Shown in pieces: positions 7,349 to 15,224 of a stretch of 35,492 bases of DNA. A model generated the notes under the pieces. It searched no databases. It was not told where the DNA came from and was given only the letters and a program-made list of their open reading frames with translations. Every line of letters begins with the position of its first letter. Position 1 is the first letter of the stretch. This stretch comes from CAYZTD01 sp964638155 (GTDB taxonomy: Archaea > Thermoplasmatota > E2 > DHVEG-1): assembly GCA_964638155.1 (NCBI GenBank), contig CAZWYI010000022.1:1-35492 (forward strand), written 5' to 3'. The position numbers were made by a program, and so were the translations under genes.

Positions 7349-9235
7349 ATGAAAGGAAAATTTATTGCATTAACCATTATTTTATTAATGGTTTTTGGTA
7401 GTTTTAGCGCAGCCAGTATCAGTTATATCAAAAATGAAAAGAGTACTGAAGAAATAAATTATTTAAAGAAAATTGCAGAAAAAGAAGGTTGGACCTTTGA
7501 AATTGGCTTAACTTCTGTTTCTGGAAAAAATATAGAAGAGTTATGTGGGTTTTCCCCTCCTGATGCATGGTGGAAAAACGCAGAATTTAATTTAATAAAA
7601 CCTACCGGTGGACTTCCCGATTCGTTTGATTGGCGTAGCGAAGGGGGATCTACACCTGTTAAAGATCAAGGAAATTGCGGAAGTTGTTGGGCTTTTGGAA
7701 CTATTGCTCCACTGGAATCTGCAATAAAAATTAAAGAAGGCAAGACTGTTGATCTTTCAGAACAATGGCTTGTGTCCTGTAATCAAGATGGATGGGGATG
7801 CGACGGCGGATGGTGGGCGCATGATTATCACCAATGGAAGACGGGATATTGTGGTGGTACAGGTGCAGTATACGAAGAGGATTTTCCTTATACTGCAACA
7901 GATGGAAGCTGCCAAGGTCCATATGATCACTATTATATCTTAGAAAACTGGGCGTTTATTGCTAGTGAAAGTAGTACTCCTCAAACAGAGGCAATAAAAC
8001 AAGCTATATATACATATGGTCCAGTTTCTGCTGCTGTAACAGCTACTAATGACTGGAGTAGCTATACTGGAGGTATATACAATAATGATGCAACTGGGCG
8101 AGTAAATCATGCAATAACTCTTGTTGGATGGGACGATAGTAAAGGCTCAAATGGTTGTTGGATTCTTAAAAATAGCTGGGGGCCAGGATGGGGAGAAAAT
8201 GGTTATATGTATATAGAATATGGTTGCAGTAATGTAGGATACGCTGCTTGTTATGTAGATGGGTACAGAGGGCCACCTACAGATGTTGAAGAAAAAATAA
8301 CATTTACTCTTCAAGAAATAACCAATGATCCAAATAGAGGAAATTTTGAAGGAATTGAACCAAAATTCAATAGACCCGAGTGGTACTACCGAATTGGTGC
8401 AACTATCTCAGGTGAAAAGCATTACCACAGGAATTACAATATGTGGTGGGAAGAAATTGGCAATCTTGGTTTTTATTCAGAGCATACTTGGGTTCCAGAA
8501 GATGTACATGATTATATAACAGGTGTTCCAGAAGTAGAATTTACAATTAAGCTTATGGATGATGATCAATTTTTCCTTGAAGGATACAAGGATGATTTGG
8601 CAGATGTGAGTAAAGAACCTGGAGGAGGAGTTGACCAGGATACCTCTGATCATCGTCCTTCAATCTATCATGGAACTTACAATCTCGTAACTAATGATCT
8701 TACAGGAGATTGGATTTCAGATCCAGATTCTAAGGGTTTTGTGTATACTATTGGAGATGGGATAAATAATGCTAAGGTTTGGTTTAAAATAGAAGACACA
8801 TATAATGGGGATCTTTATGAACCAGATATTCAAGTTTCACCCAGTGCTTTGAATTTTGGAGAGGTAGAACAAGGAAGTAGTCCTTCAAAATCTTTTACTA
8901 TAAAAAATACGGCTGAACAGGATACAAATAACTGGGCTGATACACTCGATTGGTCTACCTCCTCAAATAAAGACTGGATTGATATTGATAAAAATTCCGG
9001 TTCTATAAGTGGCGGTAATTCAGATTCTGTGGCTGTTACGATAAACACTGATCAATTAGAGAGAGGAGAAAGTTATTCAGGGAAAGTAACAGTTAATTCC
9101 AATGATGAATCAAAAGAAATAACAGTTGATATTTCTATTAAGAAAAAGGCAAAAACAGTTATGGAAATAGATAACTTTATACTTGACATAATATCTTTTC
9201 TTAAAAATTATTTTCTCTTAAAATTATTCCAATAA
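7349..9235 (+). CDS. Secreted papain-family (C1A) cysteine peptidase with accessory domains
   Basis: The 628-residue protein has a signal peptide (1-~22), a propeptide-like stretch (~23-88) and a mature papain domain (~90-303). All catalytic residues are present: Gln107 and Cys113 in DQGNCGSCWAFG, His254 in VNHAITLVGWDD, Asn275 in LKNSWGPGWGENGY. A ~150-residue domain follows (~315-485) with acidic loops (KLMDDDQFFLEG, DDLADVS, YHGTYNLVTNDL). It recurs in the large PKD protein at 28585-30963. A BACON/ASPM-SPD2-Hydin-like beta domain covers ~490-600, and a hydrophobic tail (FILDIISFLKNYFLLKLFQ) ends the protein. I placed the start at ATG 7349, which follows the Shine-Dalgarno GGGGAG and opens the signal peptide; the longer GTG frame from 7307 adds 14 residues that do not belong. 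Probable role: extracellular protein degradation. Confidence 0.9.
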   Translation: MKGKFIALTIILLMVFGSFSAASISYIKNEKSTEEINYLKKIAEKEGWTFEIGLTSVSGKNIEELCGFSPPDAWWKNAEFNLIKPTGGLPDSFDWRSEGGSTPVKDQGNCGSCWAFGTIAPLESAIKIKEGKTVDLSEQWLVSCNQDGWGCDGGWWAHDYHQWKTGYCGGTGAVYEEDFPYTATDGSCQGPYDHYYILENWAFIASESSTPQTEAIKQAIYTYGPVSAAVTATNDWSSYTGGIYNNDATGRVNHAITLVGWDDSKGSNGCWILKNSWGPGWGENGYMYIEYGCSNVGYAACYVDGYRGPPTDVEEKITFTLQEITNDPNRGNFEGIEPKFNRPEWYYRIGATISGEKHYHRNYNMWWEEIGNLGFYSEHTWVPEDVHDYITGVPEVEFTIKLMDDDQFFLEGYKDDLADVSKEPGGGVDQDTSDHRPSIYHGTYNLVTNDLTGDWISDPDSKGFVYTIGDGINNAKVWFKIEDTYNGDLYEPDIQVSPSALNFGEVEQGSSPSKSFTIKNTAEQDTNNWADTLDWSTSSNKDWIDIDKNSGSISGGNSDSVAVTINTDQLERGESYSGKVTVNSNDESKEITVDISIKKKAKTVMEIDNFILDIISFLKNYFLLKLFQ

Positions 9236-9271
9236 AGATAAAAAAACAATTACTATTTACACTAAATTACT

Positions 9272-10282
9272 GTGAGACAAAATATCTTTAAATATGCAAA
9301 GAAAGCTCTTCCATTTATCGGGTTAATACTGTTGGTAATTTACATTTTTTATTATCTGGAATTAAATAATCCTTTACAGTTGCTAAAATCTAAAGAACTT
9401 ATATTAAAAATAATAACTTCCATATTTTTCCCTATAGCAATAATTCTTACTATTCCTCGTATTATGGTTAGAAACTATGCATGGCAGATAATTCTAAAAG
9501 AACAAAATATTAATATCTCTTTTTGGAAATCATTAAAAATATTTTTAATAGGATATTTTTATGGAAGTTTTACTCCAGGATATTACGGTCAACTTATGAG
9601 AATACCATATCTCAAAGAAAAAACATATCAACCCTATGGTAAGCTTTTTGTGAATACTCTAATAGAAATAATTATTAGAGGCGCAGCAATTTATTCTATG
9701 ATTGCGCTGGGATTAATCATATTTTTAGATAAAATCAGTATTTTTGATAATGCTTTGTATATTATCTTTATCTGGATTGCAATCTTTTTTACAATACCTC
9801 TTTTGTTTATAAAAAAGGAGAGAGGTGAAAAATTCTTTTTTACCTTAGTAAAATATATTATACCAAATAATTTGAAAAAATATTTTAACAATTTTATTGG
9901 AACCTTCTATAAAGATTTTCCAAAAATTAGAGTACTTTTTTATCCATTTTTAATCTCTTTTTTATCATGGGTGTTGATTTTTACTCAGGAATACATGTTT
10001 GTACTTGCTTTAGATGTTAATATACCATATTATGCGTTTATACTTCTTTTTCCAATTGCTAATGTGGCAGGATTTATACCAATTACTTTTGCAGGAATTG
10101 GTGTTAGAGAAATTACTGCTGTTTTAATCTTTACAAGCTTGTATTCTGTAACCAGCCTAGAAGTTTTTGTTATTTCTATAATGGGCTTTTTAGTAGTTGA
10201 TGTTTTAACTGGATTTGTAGGGTTTTTACTATCTCTTACAGAAACAGTTGATAAAAAATCATTTCTAAATATTTTAGATTAA
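9272..10282 (+). CDS. LPG_synthase_TM / flippase-like integral membrane protein
   Basis: The 336-residue protein has about eight hydrophobic spans and the family motifs FLIGYFYGSFTPGYYGQLMR (91-110) and GIGVREITA (275-283). It is colinear with residues 1-320 of the fusion protein at 4286-5881 but lacks the methyltransferase. Members of the family (AglD C-terminal region, MprF flippase domain, UPF0104) act on lipid-linked or aminoacyl lipids; no substrate can be read here. The start is GTG at 9272, with no Shine-Dalgarno visible. It ends 8 bp from the convergent NAS-like gene, recreating the LPG_TM + NAS-like pairing of the upstream locus. Confidence 0.8.
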   Translation: MRQNIFKYAKKALPFIGLILLVIYIFYYLELNNPLQLLKSKELILKIITSIFFPIAIILTIPRIMVRNYAWQIILKEQNINISFWKSLKIFLIGYFYGSFTPGYYGQLMRIPYLKEKTYQPYGKLFVNTLIEIIIRGAAIYSMIALGLIIFLDKISIFDNALYIIFIWIAIFFTIPLLFIKKERGEKFFFTLVKYIIPNNLKKYFNNFIGTFYKDFPKIRVLFYPFLISFLSWVLIFTQEYMFVLALDVNIPYYAFILLFPIANVAGFIPITFAGIGVREITAVLIFTSLYSVTSLEVFVISIMGFLVVDVLTGFVGFLLSLTETVDKKSFLNILD

Positions 10283-10290
10283 ACGTTGAT

Positions 10291-10908
10291 TTACTTTATT
10301 TTGTATATTAATAAGGATTCCCAAGAAGAAGTAGGGAAGGCCCTATTTTTTATTTTTTTTTCAAGTTTTAGATCTTTCCTATTTTTTATGATATTTATTA
10401 TCATATCTTTAAAAAGAGCTTCTCTAATGATTATTCTACTATTTTTTTTTGCATTTTCGAAAACATGATATATAACTTGAATTTTTGGCACACTACAACC
10501 AGATATAATAATTGTATCAAAATCTTGAAGAGAATATTTTCCCCCTTCTCCATTTTTTGCAGAAATTTTTTTTTCAAGGTTTTTTCTTTTTATTACCTGA
10601 TTTGCAATGTCAACTGATTTTTTGTTTTGATCAATTGTTACAACTTTTATATCTGAAATATCAGATAGGGTTAACGCTGTAATAGGATAAGATCCGCATC
10701 CTATATGCAGTACTTTTTTAGATTTTTTAAGGCTAAATTCCTCTTTTTCTTTTCTATATTCTTTTCCTACTGTTTTTTCATATAGTTTTGCAATAAAATC
10801 AGAGCGACTTGCAAGTCTATCTACTAAATGCCAGAAAATATTTCCTCTTTTACTTACAAGTTTTTCGTTTTTTGGGTTTTCAACTATATTATGGTTTTGT
10901 TTTTTCAT
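10291..10908 (-). CDS. SAM-binding protein, nicotianamine-synthase-like (copy B)
   Basis: The 205-residue Rossmann protein has VLHIGCGSYPITALTL at 66-81, VVTIDQNKKSVDIANQVIKR at 89-108, GEGGKYSL and IIISGCSVPKIQ. It aligns through its length with the product of 5906-6490, including G-C-G-x-x-P, the D-N/Q-x-x acidic strand and the following helix, so the two are paralogues. The V-P-K segment after the fourth strand recalls the A-A-L-V-G-x-x-K region of nicotianamine synthases. Enzymatic activity is unproven. It is convergent with the LPG_TM gene. Confidence 0.65.
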   Translation of the reverse strand: MKKQNHNIVENPKNEKLVSKRGNIFWHLVDRLASRSDFIAKLYEKTVGKEYRKEKEEFSLKKSKKVLHIGCGSYPITALTLSDISDIKVVTIDQNKKSVDIANQVIKRKNLEKKISAKNGEGGKYSLQDFDTIIISGCSVPKIQVIYHVFENAKKNSRIIIREALFKDMIINIIKNRKDLKLEKKIKNRAFPTSSWESLLIYKIK

Positions 10909-10971
10909 TTTTCTTATATCCTGATAGTATTATACTGATAATTTATAAATTACTTTCCTATGAAACTATAT

Positions 10972-11006
10972 ATTATCGTCAATATATAAATTTTTTAAGC
11001 GATAAT
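10972..11006. promoter_or_regulatory. Inverted repeat flanking a TATA box upstream of the mevalonate operon
   Basis: ATTATCG (10972-10978) and CGATAAT (11000-11006) are perfect inverted copies that bracket AATATATAAA (10981-10990). The arms are 28 bp apart, which would place a dimeric regulator across the TATA box. Transcription from here would give a leader of about 90 nt before the ATG at 11105. Confidence 0.4.
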
Positions 11007-11104
11007 AATAAAAAACATAAACCTTTTATTCTATTCTAAAATTACAGAAATAAAAAACTTTTTGGAAAAAAGAAAATGATAAGAAAAATCTTTAAGTGAT
11101 ATAA

Positions 11105-12052
11105 ATGTCGGGAGAGGGCATAGGTTTTGGAAAAGCTATTTTGTTTAATGAGCACTTTGTTGTATATGGTGTTCCAGCAATAGTTTCAGCTATTGGAGAT
11201 TATACTGTTGCAAAAATTGAATCAAATACTACACCAGGTTGGGAGATAGAAGATAATCGAAAGGCTACTCCAAACTATAAAAAAGATAAATTAGACCAAC
11301 AAAAAGAATCTATTGATAATATGATAGATAAAATGGATCTTGATCTTTCTAATAGTGGTGTAAAAATAATTCTTAATGGGAGACTATATGCTGCAAGTGG
11401 TATTGGAGCAAGTGCAGCAAGCTGTGTGGCAATTGCAAGAGCTTTATCAGATCATTTTGATATGGATTTATCTGATGAGAAAATAAATGAGATTGCTTAT
11501 GAAGGCGAAAAAGGATACCATGGCACGCCTTCAGGTATAGATAATACAGCATCTACTTTTGGCGGTCTTATATGGTTCGAAAAAGGTGAAAATTATGTTA
11601 TGGATAGGTTAGAAATACAAAACCCTATAGAAGTTGTCATGGGAAATACAGGTAAAGTTGCAAATACTACAAAAGCTGTTGAAGGGGTTAGGCAAAGAAA
11701 AGAAGAAAACCCTGAAAAATATCAAAAGATTTTTAATAGAGCTGAAAACGTTGCCTATCTAGCAAAGGATGCTCTTGAAGATGAAGATTACCGTGAACTA
11801 GGTAAACTTATGGATGAAAACCATAAACTGCTTCAACAAATAGAAGTCTCAAGTAGAGAACTTGATTTTCTAGTTAAGCTTGCACGCTCTTATGGAGCAC
11901 TTGGTGCAAAACTTACTGGTGGAGGGTTAGGTGGTAATATGATAGCTCTTACACCAGGTAGAGACTTACAGGATGAAGTAGCAACTGCTATTGAAAAAGA
12001 AGGTTTTCAAACAGTAAAAACAGTGATAGGGGCATCCAGAAGAGGATATTGA
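11105..12052 (+). CDS. mvk: Mevalonate kinase
   Basis: The 315-residue GHMP kinase phosphorylates mevalonate to mevalonate 5-phosphate. The N-terminal GKAILFNEHFVVYGVPAI, the ATP-binding glycine/serine loop ASGIGASAASCVAIARAL (97-114), the catalytic Asp146 in TPSGIDNTAST and the C-terminal KLTGGGLGGNMIAL (269-282) match mevalonate kinases (family size 300-320). The leader has AAGTGAT before the ATG. This is the first gene of a five-gene operon whose downstream members convert mevalonate 5-phosphate to isopentenyl phosphate by the dehydratase/decarboxylase route. The operon is compact, with overlaps between neighbours. Confidence 0.93.
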   Translation: MSGEGIGFGKAILFNEHFVVYGVPAIVSAIGDYTVAKIESNTTPGWEIEDNRKATPNYKKDKLDQQKESIDNMIDKMDLDLSNSGVKIILNGRLYAASGIGASAASCVAIARALSDHFDMDLSDEKINEIAYEGEKGYHGTPSGIDNTASTFGGLIWFEKGENYVMDRLEIQNPIEVVMGNTGKVANTTKAVEGVRQRKEENPEKYQKIFNRAENVAYLAKDALEDEDYRELGKLMDENHKLLQQIEVSSRELDFLVKLARSYGALGAKLTGGGLGGNMIALTPGRDLQDEVATAIEKEGFQTVKTVIGASRRGY

Positions 12053-12057
12053 TAGAT

Positions 12058-13368
12058 ATGGATCTTAGATCATTTTTAAAAAAACTTGAAAAAGAAGGTA
12101 AATTAAATATAATTAAAAGAGAAGTTTCAACTAAATATGAAATTGCTAATGTTGTCTATTCATTAGACGAAAAACCAGTTATTTTTGAAAATGTTAAAAA
12201 CTATGATATGCCTGTTTTTGCAGGTATTACCTCAGATAGAGATATTATTGCAAAAGGTATAAACACAACTAAAGAAAAACTTCTATTCAAACTTGTTGAT
12301 GCGCTTAGAAACCCTAAAAAACCAGAGATAGTAGAAAAAGCCCCATGTCAAGAAGTTATAAACAAAACCCCTGATCTTGATAAACTACCTATACTATATC
12401 ATTTGAAAGGCGATGGAGGAAGATACAGTAGTGCTACAGTTGCTACAATAAAAGATCCAGACACCGGAAGAAATGTTTCTTATCATAGAATCATGCAGAG
12501 AGGTAAAAACAAGTTTACAGCACGTCTTATAAAAAAAAGGCAAACTCGAACTACTTATGATAAAATCGAGGGTGATCTTGAGATGGCAATATGTATTGGA
12601 AATAGTGTATCTGTAATGGTTGCAGCATCTCTTGGCCCAGCATCTGGTGTTGATGAATTTAGTATCGCTAATTCCCTTGATAAAACACCTCTAGTGAAAT
12701 GTGTGACAAAAGACTTAGAGGTTCCAGCTGATACAGAAATTGTTATTGAGGGGAGAATAACTAGAAAATTGGATGACGAAGGGCCTTTTGTTGATCTTAC
12801 TGAAACACGGGATTTTGTAAGACAAGAACCAGTTTTTGTTGTTGATTGTATCACACATAGAAAAGATGCTATGTATCAAGCACTTATTCCAGGAAGACTT
12901 GAACATAAAACCCTTATGGGTATGCCAAAAGAGCCTACAATTTACGACGAAGTAAGTAAGGTTGTCACTTGTAAAAATGTTTTAGTAACGATGGGCGGGG
13001 GCTCATGGCTGCATGGAATAGTTCAAATTAAAAAGAAAAATTCGGATGATCCTAAAAAAGCAATAAATGCAGCATTTAAAGGTCATAAAAGTATGAAGCA
13101 TGTAGTAATAATTGATGAGGATGTTGACATATACAATTCAAATGCTGTGGAATGGGCAATAGCAACACGTTTACAGGGGCATAAAGACCTCTACATAAAA
13201 AAAGATCAACCTGGTAGCAGTCTTGATCCGTCTGGAAAACATGTACCTGGTAAAAAGACACGTACTACAAAAGTTGGATTAGATGCAACAATTCCTTCTG
13301 ATATAGATAAAGAAAAATATGAAACTGTGAACTATAAAAAAGTTGATTTAAATGATTACCTCGGGTAA
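12058..13368 (+). CDS. UbiD-family decarboxylase, probable trans-anhydromevalonate 5-phosphate decarboxylase
   Basis: The 436-residue UbiD-family protein begins MDLRSFLKKLEKEGKL, the standard UbiD start, so I prefer ATG 12058 over the overlapping TTG at 12049. GAGGAT lies about 10 bp upstream. Family signatures are PILYHLKGDGGRYSSATVAT (111-130), SYHRIMQ (141-147, metal/prFMN region) and IEGRITRKLDDEGPFVDLT (230-248), carrying the acidic catalytic residues E231 and E241. UbiD enzymes need prenylated FMN. In archaea with the modified mevalonate pathway (Hayakawa and colleagues) this member decarboxylates anhydromevalonate phosphate to isopentenyl phosphate. Placement between mevalonate kinase and the AcnX dehydratase makes that assignment strong. 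Confidence 0.9.
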   Translation: MDLRSFLKKLEKEGKLNIIKREVSTKYEIANVVYSLDEKPVIFENVKNYDMPVFAGITSDRDIIAKGINTTKEKLLFKLVDALRNPKKPEIVEKAPCQEVINKTPDLDKLPILYHLKGDGGRYSSATVATIKDPDTGRNVSYHRIMQRGKNKFTARLIKKRQTRTTYDKIEGDLEMAICIGNSVSVMVAASLGPASGVDEFSIANSLDKTPLVKCVTKDLEVPADTEIVIEGRITRKLDDEGPFVDLTETRDFVRQEPVFVVDCITHRKDAMYQALIPGRLEHKTLMGMPKEPTIYDEVSKVVTCKNVLVTMGGGSWLHGIVQIKKKNSDDPKKAINAAFKGHKSMKHVVIIDEDVDIYNSNAVEWAIATRLQGHKDLYIKKDQPGSSLDPSGKHVPGKKTRTTKVGLDATIPSDIDKEKYETVNYKKVDLNDYLG

Positions 13369-13669
13369 GGGAAAATTAAAGATTTTTTTAGAAAAAAAAG
13401 AGCTTGACGGTGATCTTATTTTTATTCTTGGTGGTGGTGAAAAGTCACATATTGGTGGAGTAGTAATTTGTGAACCAGGTAAAAAACCAAATGTGATACG
13501 TCTTGGAACCCACCATGATTATATTGTTTTATCACCAATTGCCGAAAAAGCTTGTGAAAAATATAATAAAACAGCGGTTGCTATTGGTGGGATACATATT
13601 GATGATGCAAAAAAAGATGAAATAGATCAAATTGTTGAAAATTGTAAGGAGTTATTAGAATGCATTTAA
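13352..13669 (+). CDS. LpdD-like small protein, probable prenylated-flavin chaperone
   Basis: The 105-residue protein contains LGGGEKSHIGGVVICEPG (26-43) and AVAIGGIHIDDAKKDEIDQI (76-95). It resembles LpdD, the small partner of UbiD-type gallate decarboxylases proposed to handle or insert prenylated FMN (G-G-x-x-x-H-I-G and G-I-H-x-D/N patterns). It overlaps the decarboxylase gene by 17 bp and the dehydratase gene by 10 bp, so it is surely translated with them. The ATG lacks a Shine-Dalgarno, consistent with translational coupling. A maturation factor for the neighbouring UbiD protein is the best inference. The family assignment is from memory of motifs. Confidence 0.7.
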   Translation: MITSGKGKLKIFLEKKELDGDLIFILGGGEKSHIGGVVICEPGKKPNVIRLGTHHDYIVLSPIAEKACEKYNKTAVAIGGIHIDDAKKDEIDQIVENCKELLECI

Positions 13670-14844
13670 CAAAAGAAGAAGAAAAAATCTTAAATGGAGA
13701 AAAAGGAGAAGTAACAGAACGCCTTTTCAGACTTTTAGTTCGACTTGGCGATATCTATGGTGCAGATAAAATGATACCAATAGGTTCAGTTCAAGTCGCA
13801 GGTGTATCATATAAATCGATTGGTGATCCCGGAAAAGAATTCCTAGAAGACATGGCAAATAAAAATGCAAAAGTCAAAGTTTTAACCTATTTGAATCCAG
13901 CTGGAATGGATTTAGAAAACTGGAAACGTCTTGGTTTTCCAAAAGATTTTGCAAAAAACCAACTTCAAATTATGGATGCATTTAAAAAGATGGGTATAGT
14001 AATAACATCAACATGTACTCCTTATTTAGCAGGAAATCTTCCTCGTTTTCGTGAGCATATCGCATGGAGTGAGTCCTCTGCAGTTTCATTTTCAAATAGT
14101 GTTATTGGTGCAAGAACAAACCGTGAAGGTGGACCTTCTGCTCTAGCTGCAGCAATTTGTGGGGTTACTCCCAATTATGGATTACATCTCTGGGAAAATC
14201 GTCAGCCGCATTATGAAATAAAGGTTAATGCAGATCTGAATTTCAACTCTGATTTTGGAGCACTCGGTCACATTGTTGGAAAAATTGTTAAAAATAAAAT
14301 TCCATATTTTACTGGTATAAAAAATGCTGATACTGATCAACTAAAAAGCCTTGGTGCTGCAATGGCAGCAAGCGGTGCTGTTGCAATATACCACGCTGAA
14401 AATTTAACGCCAGAAGCAGATAACGTTGAAAAAAACAATTTAGAAAAAATAACTATCGAGCAAAGCGATATTGATAAAGCTTATGAAGAGCTTAGTAGTG
14501 GAAAAAATCCTGATATTGTCATTCTAGGCTGTCCACATGCATCTTTAAAGGAGATTTCTAGACTTGCTGATAAAGTCCATGGTAAAAAACTCAAAAAACC
14601 AGTATGGATATGTACTTCTCGCATGGTTAAAGAGGCAGCTGAACGCATGGGATATAATGAAATTATTGCAAAATCAGGTGGCTCAGTTGTTGCAGATACT
14701 TGTATGGTTGTATCACCTATTGAAAAAATGGGATATAAAACAACAGGTGTAACCAGCGGTAAAGCAGCTAATTATCTACCAGGTTTTTGCAAGCAGAAAG
14801 TGAGTTTTAATAATATTGATAAACTTGTGGAGGATCAGTTATGA
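13660..14844 (+). CDS. Phosphomevalonate dehydratase large subunit (aconitase X type)
   Basis: The 394-residue AcnX large subunit dehydrates mevalonate 5-phosphate to trans-anhydromevalonate 5-phosphate with the small subunit. Family features are GSVQVAGVSYKSIGDPG (42-58), TSTCTPYLAGNLPRF (117-131), SNSVIGARTNREGGPSALAA (145-164), ILGCPHASL (288-296) and VADTCMVV (344-351). Cys119, Cys291 and Cys348 are the likely three ligands of a [4Fe-4S] cluster. It overlaps the LpdD-like gene at its start and the small-subunit gene by ATGA at its end. AcnX homologues elsewhere act on cis-hydroxyproline; the surrounding mevalonate genes decide the substrate here. Confidence 0.92.
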   Translation: MHLTKEEEKILNGEKGEVTERLFRLLVRLGDIYGADKMIPIGSVQVAGVSYKSIGDPGKEFLEDMANKNAKVKVLTYLNPAGMDLENWKRLGFPKDFAKNQLQIMDAFKKMGIVITSTCTPYLAGNLPRFREHIAWSESSAVSFSNSVIGARTNREGGPSALAAAICGVTPNYGLHLWENRQPHYEIKVNADLNFNSDFGALGHIVGKIVKNKIPYFTGIKNADTDQLKSLGAAMAASGAVAIYHAENLTPEADNVEKNNLEKITIEQSDIDKAYEELSSGKNPDIVILGCPHASLKEISRLADKVHGKKLKKPVWICTSRMVKEAAERMGYNEIIAKSGGSVVADTCMVVSPIEKMGYKTTGVTSGKAANYLPGFCKQKVSFNNIDKLVEDQL

Positions 14845-15224
14845 AAGGAAGAACTATTAATCCTGGAAAAGCAGAAGGAAAAGCGCTTGTATCACCTGAT
14901 CCAATAGGATTTTATGGAAATATTGATCCAAAAACAGGTATTGTTATCGAAAAAGGGCATTCTTTGGAAGGAAAAAAAATTACAGGTAAAATACTAGTGT
15001 TTCCATGTGGAAAAGGATCAACGGTTGGTTCATATGTTATTTATGGCCTTGCAAAAAATGGTGTTGCTCCTGCGGGAATTATAAATAAAGAAACTGAAAC
15101 AATAGTTGCAACAGGCGCAATTCTCTCTGGTATTCCTTGTATCGATTCAGTTGATATAAGTAAAATAAAAAATGGCGATAACATAAAAATTGATGCCGAT
15201 AAAGGTGAAGTCATAATTAACTAA
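14841..15224 (+). CDS. Phosphomevalonate dehydratase small subunit (DUF126)
   Basis: The 127-residue swivelling subunit of the AcnX dehydratase has KGRTINPGKAEGKALVS at the start, ISFYG-like IGFYGNIDPKTG, GKILVFPCGKGSTVGSYVIY (about 48-67; the serine/glycine loop that enters the active site) and GIPCIDSVD. It overlaps the large-subunit gene by four bases with Shine-Dalgarno GGAGGATCA. Its TAA shares bases with the TAG of the convergent AttH-like gene (15221-15224), so the two transcription units meet with no spacer. Confidence 0.9.
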   Translation: MKGRTINPGKAEGKALVSPDPIGFYGNIDPKTGIVIEKGHSLEGKKITGKILVFPCGKGSTVGSYVIYGLAKNGVAPAGIINKETETIVATGAILSGIPCIDSVDISKIKNGDNIKIDADKGEVIIN

